Assembly: GCA_945877255.1 (NCBI GenBank)
Contig: CAMCRE010000011.1
Coordinates: 1 to 47,925, forward strand
Direction: 5' to 3'
Source: an uncultured Erysipelotrichaceae bacterium
GTDB taxonomy: Bacteria > Bacillota_I > Bacilli_A > Erysipelotrichales > Erysipelotrichaceae
DNA: 47,925 nt
The notes below the pieces were generated by a model that was given only the letters and a program-made list of their open reading frames with translations, was not told where the DNA came from and did not search any database. This document shows positions 15,535 through 22,747 of this stretch, piece by piece; position 1 is the stretch's first letter, and each line of letters opens with the position of its first letter. Position numbers and translations under genes: made by a program.

Positions 15535-15944
15535 TATTTTTCCTCACTATAATATTGCAGTATTTTTTCATAAATTTCGACTAATTTTTTACTATTTTCA
15601 TCACCGATAAATAACAGCATATTGTTTATTTCTGCAAGATAAGCTTTGCGTGACATTTCAGCTTCCTTAACGCCTTCTGCTGTTAAAATTAAATTGTGTT
15701 TTCTTTTATCGTGTTGATCTAACTTTCTTTCAATCAAATTTCTTTTTTCCAAATCACTAATAATTGCCGACACCATTTGTGGTGTAATTGCTAACTCTTG
15801 CGCTAATAATAATGGTGTCATTGATGTATTAACACTAATTTCATATAACGCTAATTTTTCTAATATATTAATGTTTGATTGTTTTTTTCTTAAACGATTT
15901 ATTTTATTAACTAACTTTGCATACTTTTTTACAGTTTCAACCAT
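15534..15944 (-). CDS. MarR-family transcriptional regulator
   Basis: This 136-residue regulator has a winged-helix domain: LYEISVNTSMTPLLLAQELA, ITPQMVSAIISDLEKRNLI (recognition helix) and a wing with the MarR-type DQHDKRKHNLILTAEG. It heads an operon with two ABC half-transporters, and the overlapping TAATG couples it to the first. It probably represses this operon and responds to a transported compound. The ATG at 15944 is preferred over one at 15986 because AGGAG lies 5 nt before it. AT-rich inverted repeats around 15985-16010 (attaatattaatttatg and neighbours) are candidate operator sequence. Confidence 0.88.
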   Translation of the reverse strand: MVETVKKYAKLVNKINRLRKKQSNINILEKLALYEISVNTSMTPLLLAQELAITPQMVSAIISDLEKRNLIERKLDQHDKRKHNLILTAEGVKEAEMSRKAYLAEINNMLLFIGDENSKKLVEIYEKILQYYSEEK

Positions 15945-16022
15945 ACATTCTCCTAATATTTCATTTTGTGAAATATATTTTATCATTAATATTAATTTAT
16001 GTTAATTAATTTGCCTAAATTT

Positions 16023-16065
16023 AAAAGCATCAAACCTATTGAACTAGATTCGATGCTTTATTTTT
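16023..16065 (-). terminator. Terminator of the 16064-16372 gene
   Basis: AAAGCATC / GATGCTTT with a 20-nt interior and A/T runs on both sides, just after the membrane-protein gene. Confidence 0.7.
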
Positions 16066-16372
16066 AATTCTGATTATGTTTGAAAAATTTTTTATAAAGT
16101 AAGTATACAGTTAACAAGAAACATGTTATTAAACCATTTATAAATAGCGGTTCATTTTGCTGAAGATACATTATAAAAGCGTATATTCCTGTAGTTACTG
16201 CAAAATAAACAATTAATGTCGCTCCTAAATAAGAAACAAGCAATACAGCAATTATCGAAATAACTATCAATCCAACAATGTGAATCAACCTTGAAATGTT
16301 GTGATTAGCAGTAAACAACAATATTCCTAACAACAAAATATTTAAAATTATAGATATATAGTGTTTTTTCAT
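16064..16372 (-). CDS. Small four-helix membrane protein
   Basis: This 102-residue protein is almost entirely hydrophobic, with four predicted helices (about residues 5-22, 30-47, 49-68 and 76-94) and a basic end YKKFFKHNQN. No family was recognised. Its upstream region is strikingly similar to that of the copy-1 leader operon (promoter, then gtgtataaag...cattaaa and a GGATAAAY-ATG ribosome site), but the RYKNGD frame is absent. The ribosome site is a run of ten G. A conserved palindrome lies upstream of the promoter. It could be an orphan relative of the membrane genes found in the leader operons. Confidence 0.65.
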   Translation of the reverse strand: MKKHYISIILNILLLGILLFTANHNISRLIHIVGLIVISIIAVLLVSYLGATLIVYFAVTTGIYAFIMYLQQNEPLFINGLITCFLLTVYLLYKKFFKHNQN

Positions 16373-16378
16373 GTTTAT

Positions 16379-16388
16379 CCCCCCCCCT
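16379..16388 (-). repeat. G10 homopolymer forming the ribosome binding site
   Basis: Ten consecutive C on the plus strand read as G10 six nt before the ATG of the 16064-16372 gene, followed upstream by a run of seven A. Such tracts slip easily during replication, so expression may vary between cells. Confidence 0.7.
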
Positions 16389-16418
16389 TTTTTTAATGCT
16401 CTACTTTATACACTTATA

Positions 16419-16446
16419 TAATAACATGTGTTTTGTTTTTTTACAA
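16419..16446 (-). promoter_or_regulatory. Promoter of the 16064-16372 gene
   Basis: TTGTAA (16441-16446) and TATTAT (16419-16424) with a 16-bp spacer, minus strand. The sequence downstream matches the copy-1 leader operon closely. Confidence 0.65.
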
Positions 16447-16474
16447 CCACATTTTTAATATTTTCAGTAATTCA

Positions 16475-16504
16475 CATGTGATAATATCGTAATGATATCA
16501 CACA
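16475..16504 (-). promoter_or_regulatory. Palindromic operator, site 2
   Basis: TGTGAT-N14-ATCACA, about 28 bp upstream of the -35 of the 16064-16372 gene and in the same orientation relative to the gene as site 1 at 8217-8246. Confidence 0.65.
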
Positions 16505-16630
16505 AAAAAAGCCGGAAAAGATGTATACCCTACATAGTTGTTATTGCAACAATTACCACAAATTAAAAATTACGCCTTAAAAAGTTGTAAGAATTTTGGT
16601 TGCTTTCTAACTATAGAATTTAATAATAAC
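16505..16630. other. Intergenic, nothing recognised
   Basis: No frame, RNA or repeat could be supported between the palindrome and the next terminator hairpin. Confidence 0.5.
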
Positions 16631-16668
16631 ATAGGTACCATTCAATCAAATCGTTGAATGATACCTAT
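16631..16668 (-). terminator. Terminator-like hairpin of the 16676-16897 gene
   Basis: ATAGGTA-c-CATTCAA and TTGAATG-ATACCTAT form a long stem with a small bulge, followed on the minus strand by a weakly T-rich stretch. Confidence 0.6.
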
Positions 16669-16675
16669 TCCTATT

Positions 16676-16897
16676 TTACCTTATTTTTTGTTTAGATGAC
16701 GTATCAACCGCATCTTTTTTATTTAAAAACAAAAGCAGACACATACAAATTATAAATAATAATATACACACAATTGAAAAAAGAAAATAAATATCGTTGC
16801 CATCCGAAATAAACTTAAACCAAAATGCCCCTAAACAAAATAAAGAAGCTATAACTTTTATCAACGTATTCGCCCCCATACTTTCGCACAGATTCAC
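16676..16897 (-). CDS. Small two-helix membrane protein (73 aa)
   Basis: This unrecognised protein has two hydrophobic segments (about residues 11-30 and 35-58, the latter with several Cys and Ile: IYFLFSIVCILLFIICMCLLLF) and a charged tail NKKDAVDTSSKQKIR. The start is uncertain: the frame opens with GTG at 16897 without a good ribosome site, and an ATG at 16879 has only a weak GAAAG. A nine-codon-scale frame (MDKNHAKK) ends immediately before the GTG, so translational coupling is possible. It is one of four small membrane genes in a row. Confidence 0.5.
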   Translation of the reverse strand: MNLCESMGANTLIKVIASLFCLGAFWFKFISDGNDIYFLFSIVCILLFIICMCLLLFLNKKDAVDTSSKQKIR

Positions 16898-17107
16898 CTA
16901 TTTTTTTGCATGGTTTTTATCCATCGTAAATTACAAAATCACATGTCGCATATATATTAAACTTTTTTATTTAACAATCACTACATTTATCTTAAAATTT
17001 GTTTTTTAAATTAGTTTATTCCAACAATAAATTTCAAACTAAGAAAAATTATTATTTAGTTTAATTGTTTTATGAAAATATATTAGCATCTTGTGAATTT
17101 AAAAATG

Positions 17108-17263
17108 TCATTTTTCTAACAGTGTAGTAAAATTAAGTACGATTGCAAATGTTATTAAAATCCACGATATAAACCACAGGGTTTCAAATTTTTCAGATAC
17201 GACATTCAGTATTGTTCCAAAAATTATGCATAGCGTTATAAGAACTTTTTTAAAATTTTTCAT
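17108..17263 (-). CDS. Small two-helix membrane protein (51 aa)
   Basis: The frame starts MKNFKKVLITLCIIFGTILN and ends with LTFAIVLNF-like hydrophobic sequence (FISWILITFAIVLNFTT) and LLEK. It therefore has two short membrane segments separated by VVSEKFETLW. GGAG lies 6 nt before the ATG at 17263. No family was recognised. Between it and the next gene upstream, a start-less frame (KNRTFIALILVLVTSWNNLC) looks like a leftover piece of another small membrane gene. Confidence 0.55.
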   Translation of the reverse strand: MKNFKKVLITLCIIFGTILNVVSEKFETLWFISWILITFAIVLNFTTLLEK

Positions 17264-17355
17264 AAAAATCTCCAATATTTAATTTATCCGAAACATAGAT
17301 TATTCCATGAAGTTACAAGTACCAAAATTAATGCAATAAATGTTCTATTTTTTAC

Positions 17356-17544
17356 TTAATAACAAATTCTTCCTATAACGAATGCTATCACACTGATCAA
17401 TGACATTATCATTATTATATTTATCACTACTTTTATTTCGTTATATCTATCTTTTTTAAATAAAAAAATTATAGAAATAAATAAAATTAGTGTAATAATA
17501 ATTAAAAACAAACTTAATAACAAGAAAAAATTACGCAAATACAT
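17356..17544 (-). CDS. Small two-helix membrane protein (62 aa)
   Basis: The protein has a first helix of Leu and Ile (NFFLLLSLFLIIITLILFIS, about residues 5-28), a charged loop KKDRYNEIK, and a second helix (VVINIIMIMSLISVIAFVIG). GGGAGGG lies 3-4 nt before the ATG. It is not recognised. It is the most upstream of the four small membrane genes at 16064-17544. Confidence 0.55.
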   Translation of the reverse strand: MYLRNFFLLLSLFLIIITLILFISIIFLFKKDRYNEIKVVINIIMIMSLISVIAFVIGRICY

Positions 17545-18070
17545 GTCCCTCCCATCTTTTCCATCTATATAATTAAGACCATCTGCGATTAATGTACTAA
17601 AATAAAACGCACGAATTTATCTTTAACTCAGTTCTTTATTCTTAACACATTGCGTTATTTAACACATATCGCCTTTCGCATCATATCTCTTCTACCACCA
17701 TGATTTCTGTTTTCATTCTAAATATTATAAATAAACTATCTCAAATATCCACCTTTAACAATAAAATTATATCATTTTTAGCAAAATAAAATACAAATTA
17801 ACGACTATTTAAATCAAAAAGTTTATAAATTTAAGTTTATTATTTTACAATAAATACTATGGGGGTTTTTGTTTTCCCTTTTTTGAGTACTTTTATTGTA
17901 ACAGCAACTACAAATTTTTAATAATTAAACTATCATAATCACAATCTTGTTCAATGCACACCATTCATAATTTATGCTTTATTATTTTTATCGAACAGAT
18001 GTTTTTTCTATATTTTGTAGTAAACAAAATATACAAATATTGATTTCTTAAAAATACTCTTAATATTAAA
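17545..18070. other. Long intergenic region
   Basis: Very AT-rich, with no supportable gene on either strand; the minus strand shows only very short frames (for example MMRKAICVK near 17690). A TATAAT -10 at about 17765-17770 on the minus strand may drive the small membrane genes, but its -35 is poor. Confidence 0.45.
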
Positions 18071-18122
18071 AAACATGACTTCTTTAAATACATTAATTTG
18101 TATCTAAATAAAAGTCATGTTT
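18071..18122. terminator. Terminator of the AEC transporter gene
   Basis: AAACATGACTT / AAGTCATGTTT (18071-18081 and 18112-18122) with an inner ATACA/TGTAT pairing; T-rich on the minus-strand exit. Confidence 0.75.
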
Positions 18123-18136
18123 ATTTTATAAATGAA

Positions 18137-19216
18137 TTAGAAAATTCCTCCAGCGTTTAACACACCTAAAATAATTACCCATAAAATAATCACAAATACA
18201 GCAATTACTGTTGTTAGTAATGATGCATTAGATGCTAATACACTTTCTTTATCAAAGTTAATTGCATAAGCAACTGCAACTGTTGCTGGTGGTGTAGCTA
18301 ACATAATTACAACAGGGAATACTGCTTCATATGTTAAGTGGAATCCTAATCCTCCACCAATTAAGTTTGCCACAAACATTACACCCACAAAAATTGCTGG
18401 CACAATTAACAATTTAATAAATGAATATACCCATACAGCTTTTTCTTGTACTGCTTCTTTTAATGAAATTGAAGCTAAAGTCATACCGATCGCTAACCAA
18501 GCTAATGGTGAAGATAAATCTCCTAAGTATTTTAACCCTCTAAATACCCAAGGTAAAGTTTGGTCAATACGGAAGAATGCAAATGATTTAACAGATGCTT
18601 CCACAAATTTACCATTCGTTACAGTAGCAGCAACTTTAACACTTGTTTGTGGTGCATTGTTTTGTACTAACCATAATACAAAACCAACGAAAGTTGCAAT
18701 AACAATTGGGTTAACTAAAATCGTTTTAATATTTTTCTTATCAAATTTAGTACCACTCATTACAATTAATCCGTATGAATATAAGAATACACGGTACGCA
18801 ATATTAAATAAGTTTGCATATAATGTTGCTGCTGGCAATACCGCATTAATAATTGGTAATCCAAAGAAAGTTGTAGAACCAAAAATCATTAAAATACGTA
18901 AAGTATCTTTACGATCTCCTTTGTATCCTGCAAACAACACAAATGATATCGCAATTAATATCACATATGCAATAAACCCAAACACAAATACACTTAATCC
19001 ACTTTTGAATGTTTGTGCATTAATGTTTGTCATGAAAGCATTAAACGCTAATGCTGGTAGTGTGATGTTTAATAAAATCGCACTTAAAACTTTTGCTGCA
19101 TTCTCAGGAACAATATTTTTTTTACGTGCATAGTAACCCATTAAGATTACAAACACAGTTGAGAATACCGCACCTAACAATGCTTGATTTGTTAAGATTT
19201 TAATAAATAAATCCAT
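18137..19216 (-). CDS. AEC-family transporter (auxin efflux carrier-like, malate permease type)
   Basis: This 359-residue integral membrane protein has about ten helices in two similar halves. The start GAVFSTVFVILMGYYARKKNIV, the conserved LLNITLPALAFNAF and the second-half LATPPATVAVAYAINF are typical of the AEC family. Bacterial members such as MleP move malate or other organic acids; the substrate here is unknown. AGGAGG lies 7 nt before the ATG. The promoter TTGACA-18-TATAAT is preceded by the conserved palindrome at 19298-19323. The gene is divergent from the cysteine synthase gene. Confidence 0.88.
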   Translation of the reverse strand: MDLFIKILTNQALLGAVFSTVFVILMGYYARKKNIVPENAAKVLSAILLNITLPALAFNAFMTNINAQTFKSGLSVFVFGFIAYVILIAISFVLFAGYKGDRKDTLRILMIFGSTTFFGLPIINAVLPAATLYANLFNIAYRVFLYSYGLIVMSGTKFDKKNIKTILVNPIVIATFVGFVLWLVQNNAPQTSVKVAATVTNGKFVEASVKSFAFFRIDQTLPWVFRGLKYLGDLSSPLAWLAIGMTLASISLKEAVQEKAVWVYSFIKLLIVPAIFVGVMFVANLIGGGLGFHLTYEAVFPVVIMLATPPATVAVAYAINFDKESVLASNASLLTTVIAVFVIILWVIILGVLNAGGIF

Positions 19217-19242
19217 TGTATCTCCTCCTAAAAAACAAAAAT

Positions 19243-19272
19243 ATTATATTAAAAATCACTTTACTTTGTCAA
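19243..19272 (-). promoter_or_regulatory. Promoter of the AEC transporter
   Basis: TTGACA (19267-19272), an 18-bp spacer and TATAAT (19243-19248), minus strand. Confidence 0.85.
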
Positions 19273-19297
19273 CTTAAATCATATTTTAAGTGATTGA

Positions 19298-19323
19298 TGT
19301 GTAATATCGTAATAAAATCACAC
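19298..19323 (-). promoter_or_regulatory. Palindromic operator, site 3
   Basis: TGTGTAATATCGTAAT followed by AAAATCACAC, one base shorter than sites 1 and 2 but with the same core ATATCGTAAT. It lies about 25 bp upstream of the AEC transporter -35 and about 20 bp upstream of the cysteine synthase -35, so it could act on either. Confidence 0.6.
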
Positions 19324-19340
19324 CCATATAGTCATACTAT

Positions 19341-19370
19341 TTGAATTACAAATTATTTTTTTGCTATACT
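19341..19370 (+). promoter_or_regulatory. Promoter of the cysteine synthesis operon
   Basis: TTGAAT (19341-19346), an 18-bp spacer and TATACT (19365-19370). No T-box or S-box leader is visible in the short 5' region. Confidence 0.65.
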
Positions 19371-19395
19371 TTAGAAAGTAAGGAGATTTTAAAAT

Positions 19396-20295
19396 ATGAA
19401 AAATGCATTAAAACTAATAGGTAATACACCAATTTACCAAATAGATGACACAAATATTTTTGTCAAGTTAGAAAAATATAATTTAGGAGGCAGTGTAAAA
19501 GATAGAGCTGTAATGGGAATGTTTTCTCACGCTTTAAACTCAGGAAAAATCACAAAAGACACTATCTTAGTTGAACCAACAAGTGGAAATACAGGAATTT
19601 CACTTGCAATGTTTGGTGCAATCCATGGAATTAAAGTTGTTATTGTAATGCCAGAAAGCATGAGTTTAGAAAGACGACAAATGATTAAAGCATATGGTGC
19701 ACAATTAATATTAACACCAAAAGAACTAGGAACAACAGGTGCCATTGCAAAAGCAGAAGAAATTTTAGCAAAATACCCTAATGCTTTATCACTATCACAA
19801 TTTGATAACCCAGAAAATCCTAAATATCACTACGCTACAACAGCAGAAGAAATTTTAACAGCCGTTCCAAATATTGATATCTTTGTAGCAGGAATTGGAA
19901 CAGGTGGAACATTTAGCGGTGTTGTATCAAATTTAAAATCAAAAAAACAATTACTAGCGTTTGCGGTTGAACCAACTGAAAGTGCTGTTATCACAACTGG
20001 TGTAGCAGGACCACACAGAATACAAGGAATTGGTGCAGGGTTCGTTCCTAAAAACTATGATGGATCATTAGCAGATGGCGTGATCACAATCAGTGAAAAA
20101 GAGGCATTTGAAGCAACACAACAATTTATACGTGAAACAGGTATTTCAATCGGTGTTTCTTCTGGTGCAGCAATTGGCGTAGCCAAACAAATCGCCAAAC
20201 AACACCCTACAAAAAACATCGTTGTTGTTGCTGCTGATGGCGTTGAAAAATACTTATCTTTATTAGAATTTAATGATGTAACATACGTTGAATAA
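19396..20295 (+). CDS. cysK: Cysteine synthase (O-acetylserine sulfhydrylase)
   Basis: This 299-residue PLP enzyme makes cysteine from O-acetylserine and sulfide. IGNTPIYQI is at the N-terminus, the PLP lysine is in GGSVKDRA (about residue 35), the substrate loop is [12 protein letters not shown], the phosphate-binding loop is GTGGTFSGV, and SSGAAIGVA is near the C-terminus. It lacks the regulatory CBS domains of cystathionine beta-synthase. AGGAG lies 10 nt before the ATG. The serine acetyltransferase gene follows after one base, so the two steps of cysteine synthesis are cotranscribed. Confidence 0.95.
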   Translation: MKNALKLIGNTPIYQIDDTNIFVKLEKYNLGGSVKDRAVMGMFSHALNSGKITKDTILVEPTSGNTGISLAMFGAIHGIKVVIVMPESMSLERRQMIKAYGAQLILTPKELGTTGAIAKAEEILAKYPNALSLSQFDNPENPKYHYATTAEEILTAVPNIDIFVAGIGTGGTFSGVVSNLKSKKQLLAFAVEPTESAVITTGVAGPHRIQGIGAGFVPKNYDGSLADGVITISEKEAFEATQQFIRETGISIGVSSGAAIGVAKQIAKQHPTKNIVVVAADGVEKYLSLLEFNDVTYVE

Positions 20296-20296
20296 T

Positions 20297-20809
20297 ATGC
20301 GTATTTTAGACGATATCAAAAAAAACATTTTGTTTACGATGGAAAACGATCCATCAGCCACCAGTAAACTCAGCATTTTACTAACGTATCCACATATTCG
20401 AGCTATTTTTCGACACCGAATTGCACATTGGTTCTACAACAAAAATTTAAAAGGAATCGCTAGATATATTGCTTTTCGTACACGTAAAAAAACCGGCATC
20501 GAAATACACCCAGGTGCTAAAATAGGAAAAAATTTATTTATTGATCACGGAATGGGTGTTGTAATTGGTGAAACAGCAGTAATTGGTAATAACGTCATTA
20601 TTTATCACGGCGTAACATTAGGGGCAATTAAAAACAACAAAACCAAAAGACACCCCACTATTGAAGATAACGTTGTTTTAGGTGCTGGATGTGCCATCTT
20701 AGGCGATATTACAGTTGGAAAAGACAGTAAAATTGGCTGTAACGTTGTTTTAAAACAATCAATTCCTGCTAATTCAAGAGTATTTGATACTAAACCACAC
20801 ATTAAATAA
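20297..20809 (+). CDS. cysE: Serine O-acetyltransferase
   Basis: This 170-residue enzyme acetylates serine with acetyl-CoA, giving the substrate of the preceding enzyme. A short helical N-terminus is followed by a left-handed beta-helix of hexapeptide repeats ([38 protein letters not shown], then [18 protein letters not shown]). The catalytic His/Asp are in IDHGMG and YHGVTLG. It belongs to the short form (EpsC-like) common in Firmicutes. The ATG at 20297 lies one nt after the cysK stop without a clear ribosome site, which suggests translational coupling; an in-frame TTG at 20288 is a less likely start. Confidence 0.93.
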   Translation: MRILDDIKKNILFTMENDPSATSKLSILLTYPHIRAIFRHRIAHWFYNKNLKGIARYIAFRTRKKTGIEIHPGAKIGKNLFIDHGMGVVIGETAVIGNNVIIYHGVTLGAIKNNKTKRHPTIEDNVVLGAGCAILGDITVGKDSKIGCNVVLKQSIPANSRVFDTKPHIK

Positions 20810-20830
20810 GACTGCTTTGCAGTCTTTTAT
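20808..20830 (+). terminator. Terminator of cysK-cysE
   Basis: AAGACTGC-TTT-GCAGTCTT followed by TT. It overlaps the cysE stop. Confidence 0.85.
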
Positions 20831-20855
20831 GTTATAATAAAAACGAGGTGATAAT

Positions 20856-21908
20856 ATGAAAGTATGTGGCATTATTTGCGAGTATAACCCTTTTCATAAT
20901 GGACATTTACACCATATCAAAGAAGCAAGAAAAATAACACAATGTGATTGCTTAGTTGTTATTTTGTCTGGAAACTACGTACAACGTGGTGATTTCTCAA
21001 TTCTTAATAAATGGGAAAAAACAAAACTAGCACTACAATTTGGATGTGATTTAGTTATCGAATTACCATATTTTTTAGCCGTACAAAGTGCTTCATTTTT
21101 CGCTAAGAATGCAATGCAACTATTACACTTAGCTAATGTTGATTGTTTTGTGTTTGGAAGTGAGTGTAATGATTTAAACAAACTAATCGCATTATCCAAA
21201 CTAGAAATTAAACATTATCCGTATTTAGAATCACTTTCCACCGTTAAAAATTATGAGAATTACTTTGGAACATTACAATCTAATGATATATTAGGAATCA
21301 ATTATTTAAAATACCGTAAACATCTCACACCATATATTATCCAAAGAACAAACAACTATTTTGATGAAACGATACAAGAAATCGCTAGTGCTACTGCAAT
21401 TAGAAAAGCTGTTAAAGAAAATCGTGATTATTCAAAATGTATTCCATATCCATATCATTTTAAATGGAAATCTATCGCTGATGAATACGATATTATTAAA
21501 AATAAATTACTAACACTACCAAAATCTATTTTAAACACTATTTTTTTAATGGATGAAGGTATGGCATCACTATTTGTGGAAGCCGCAAAAAACTGTCACT
21601 CCCACCAACAATTTTTAGATTACTGTAGTTCAAAAAAATACACGCATTCTAAAATAAATCGTACATTAGTACACTTATTACTGCATACTACTAAAGACGA
21701 GATGAATAATTTACCTCCGATTAATTACTTAAGAATACTTGGTTTTAACGAAATTGGTAGACAACACTTAAAAACGTTAGACACTATCGTAGCAACTCAA
21801 ATCGCTCAAATACCATCTCCCTTTAAAGAGTTAGAACTTAAAGCATCAAGAGTTTATTATAATGAATTACCACAATTTGAAATTGATAAACCAATTATTA
21901 TCAAATAA
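20856..21908 (+). CDS. tmcAL: tRNA(Met) cytidine acetate ligase
   Basis: This 350-residue enzyme (formerly YlbM) uses acetate and ATP to form N4-acetylcytidine at the wobble base of elongator tRNA-Met. The nucleotidyltransferase-like N-terminus shows GIICEYNPFHNGHLHHI, VVILSGNYVQRGDF and CDLVIELPYFLAVQSA, all characteristic of the family. The middle contains SATAIRKAV, and the length is slightly below the usual 380-400. AGGTGAT precedes the ATG by a few nt, and TATAAT lies at 20833-20838. Confidence 0.93.
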   Translation: MKVCGIICEYNPFHNGHLHHIKEARKITQCDCLVVILSGNYVQRGDFSILNKWEKTKLALQFGCDLVIELPYFLAVQSASFFAKNAMQLLHLANVDCFVFGSECNDLNKLIALSKLEIKHYPYLESLSTVKNYENYFGTLQSNDILGINYLKYRKHLTPYIIQRTNNYFDETIQEIASATAIRKAVKENRDYSKCIPYPYHFKWKSIADEYDIIKNKLLTLPKSILNTIFLMDEGMASLFVEAAKNCHSHQQFLDYCSSKKYTHSKINRTLVHLLLHTTKDEMNNLPPINYLRILGFNEIGRQHLKTLDTIVATQIAQIPSPFKELELKASRVYYNELPQFEIDKPIIIK

Positions 21909-21914
21909 CTAAAA

Positions 21915-21951
21915 AACTACATATCGAAATTAATCGGTATGTAGTTATTTT
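21915..21951. terminator. Bidirectional terminator after tmcAL
   Basis: AACTACATA / TATGTAGTT (21915-21923 and 21938-21946), A run on the left and TTATTTTAATTT on the right, between converging genes. Confidence 0.8.
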
Positions 21952-22169
21952 AATTTATTTTCTATTAATGACTGTACTTGTCCTAAAGGTATTTGGTACA
22001 TTATACCGTATACAGACATTCCCAACAATAATATCGCTATTACAACAGCTATAATATACCCTATTGGGTTATATACTTTAGCTTTTTTTACTTTAATATT
22101 GATGTAACTATATATTAGAAATATTATCGTCGTTACAGCAAAGAAATAATTAGGAAATAATTGTATCAC
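21945..22169 (-). CDS. Small membrane protein (74 aa)
   Basis: This unrecognised protein has two helices (PNYFFAVTTIIFLIYSYI and GYIIAVVIAILLLGMSVYGI) separated by a basic loop NIKVKKAKVYNP. I place the start at GTG 22169, which overlaps the stop of the upstream gene as GTGA, so it is translationally coupled. A TTG at 22175 is also in frame. It is cotranscribed with the 168-residue protein. Confidence 0.6.
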   Translation of the reverse strand: MIQLFPNYFFAVTTIIFLIYSYINIKVKKAKVYNPIGYIIAVVIAILLLGMSVYGIMYQIPLGQVQSLIENKLK

Positions 22170-22672
22170 TTGCAAAACTTATTCCAAAAAGATACCCAAT
22201 CGCTATGTTCCGTTCTTTGGTCAATATAAACGAATGTTTCTTCATCATAGCCAATATCATCAATCGTCTCAGGCACAAAGAAATTGAAAAACTCTTTTTT
22301 GAATGAATTACCATACTGTAAGTAGTATGAACCTACCATTTTAATGAAATTTGTTTTTTTAACATCTTGTGGTTTATAAATCATCACTTCGCCCACATGA
22401 TTAAAATCAGGACTAATTTCTAAAAACGCTAAGCTTAAATCTTGTTCATTGTATCCAATAATGAAACTTCTGTATTTATAAGAAACTGTTCTTAACACCA
22501 CAAAATTTGTACTATTGATATCTTCTGAATAAGCATAAACTAGTTTATAATCTGCACTATTTTCTACTTTCTTATCAAATATCTCACGCATCATTGCTTT
22601 ATTGGTGTTGCTTCGATTCAAGTCTAATTCAATACTTTTTTTATTTTTGCTAAATAAACCAAATAATCCCAT
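22166..22672 (-). CDS. Conserved-looking cytoplasmic protein of unknown function
   Basis: This 168-residue soluble protein has a hydrophobic/basic start MGLFGLFSKNKKS, followed by a mixed alpha/beta body rich in Tyr and Phe (YKLVYAYSEDI, NFVVLRTVSYKYRSFIIGY, VMIYKPQDVKKT, ETFVYIDQRTEHSDW). No family was recognised. GGAGG lies 8 nt before the ATG. A TATAAT -10 lies at 22698-22703 within an alternating TA stretch. It forms a two-gene operon with the small membrane protein, whose start overlaps its stop by 4 nt. Confidence 0.7.
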   Translation of the reverse strand: MGLFGLFSKNKKSIELDLNRSNTNKAMMREIFDKKVENSADYKLVYAYSEDINSTNFVVLRTVSYKYRSFIIGYNEQDLSLAFLEISPDFNHVGEVMIYKPQDVKKTNFIKMVGSYYLQYGNSFKKEFFNFFVPETIDDIGYDEETFVYIDQRTEHSDWVSFWNKFCK

Positions 22673-22747
22673 ATTTATTCCTCCATTTCACAATTTCATT
22701 ATATCATATATATATATATTACAATTAGAAACTATAAAATAAGTAGT

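Noticed and set aside
16676-16920. MDKNHAKK frame ending right before the GTG of the 73-residue membrane protein as a leader peptide
   Set aside because: No ribosome site and no similarity to the other leaders; mentioned only as possible coupling.
17640-17720. Short minus-strand frames (for example MMRKAICVK) upstream of the small membrane genes as a fourth leader peptide
   Set aside because: They lack the RYKNGD core and a convincing ribosome site, and are far from the next gene.
19260-19395. T-box or SAM-type riboswitch before cysK
   Set aside because: The 5' region after the promoter is only about 20 nt long and has no such structure.
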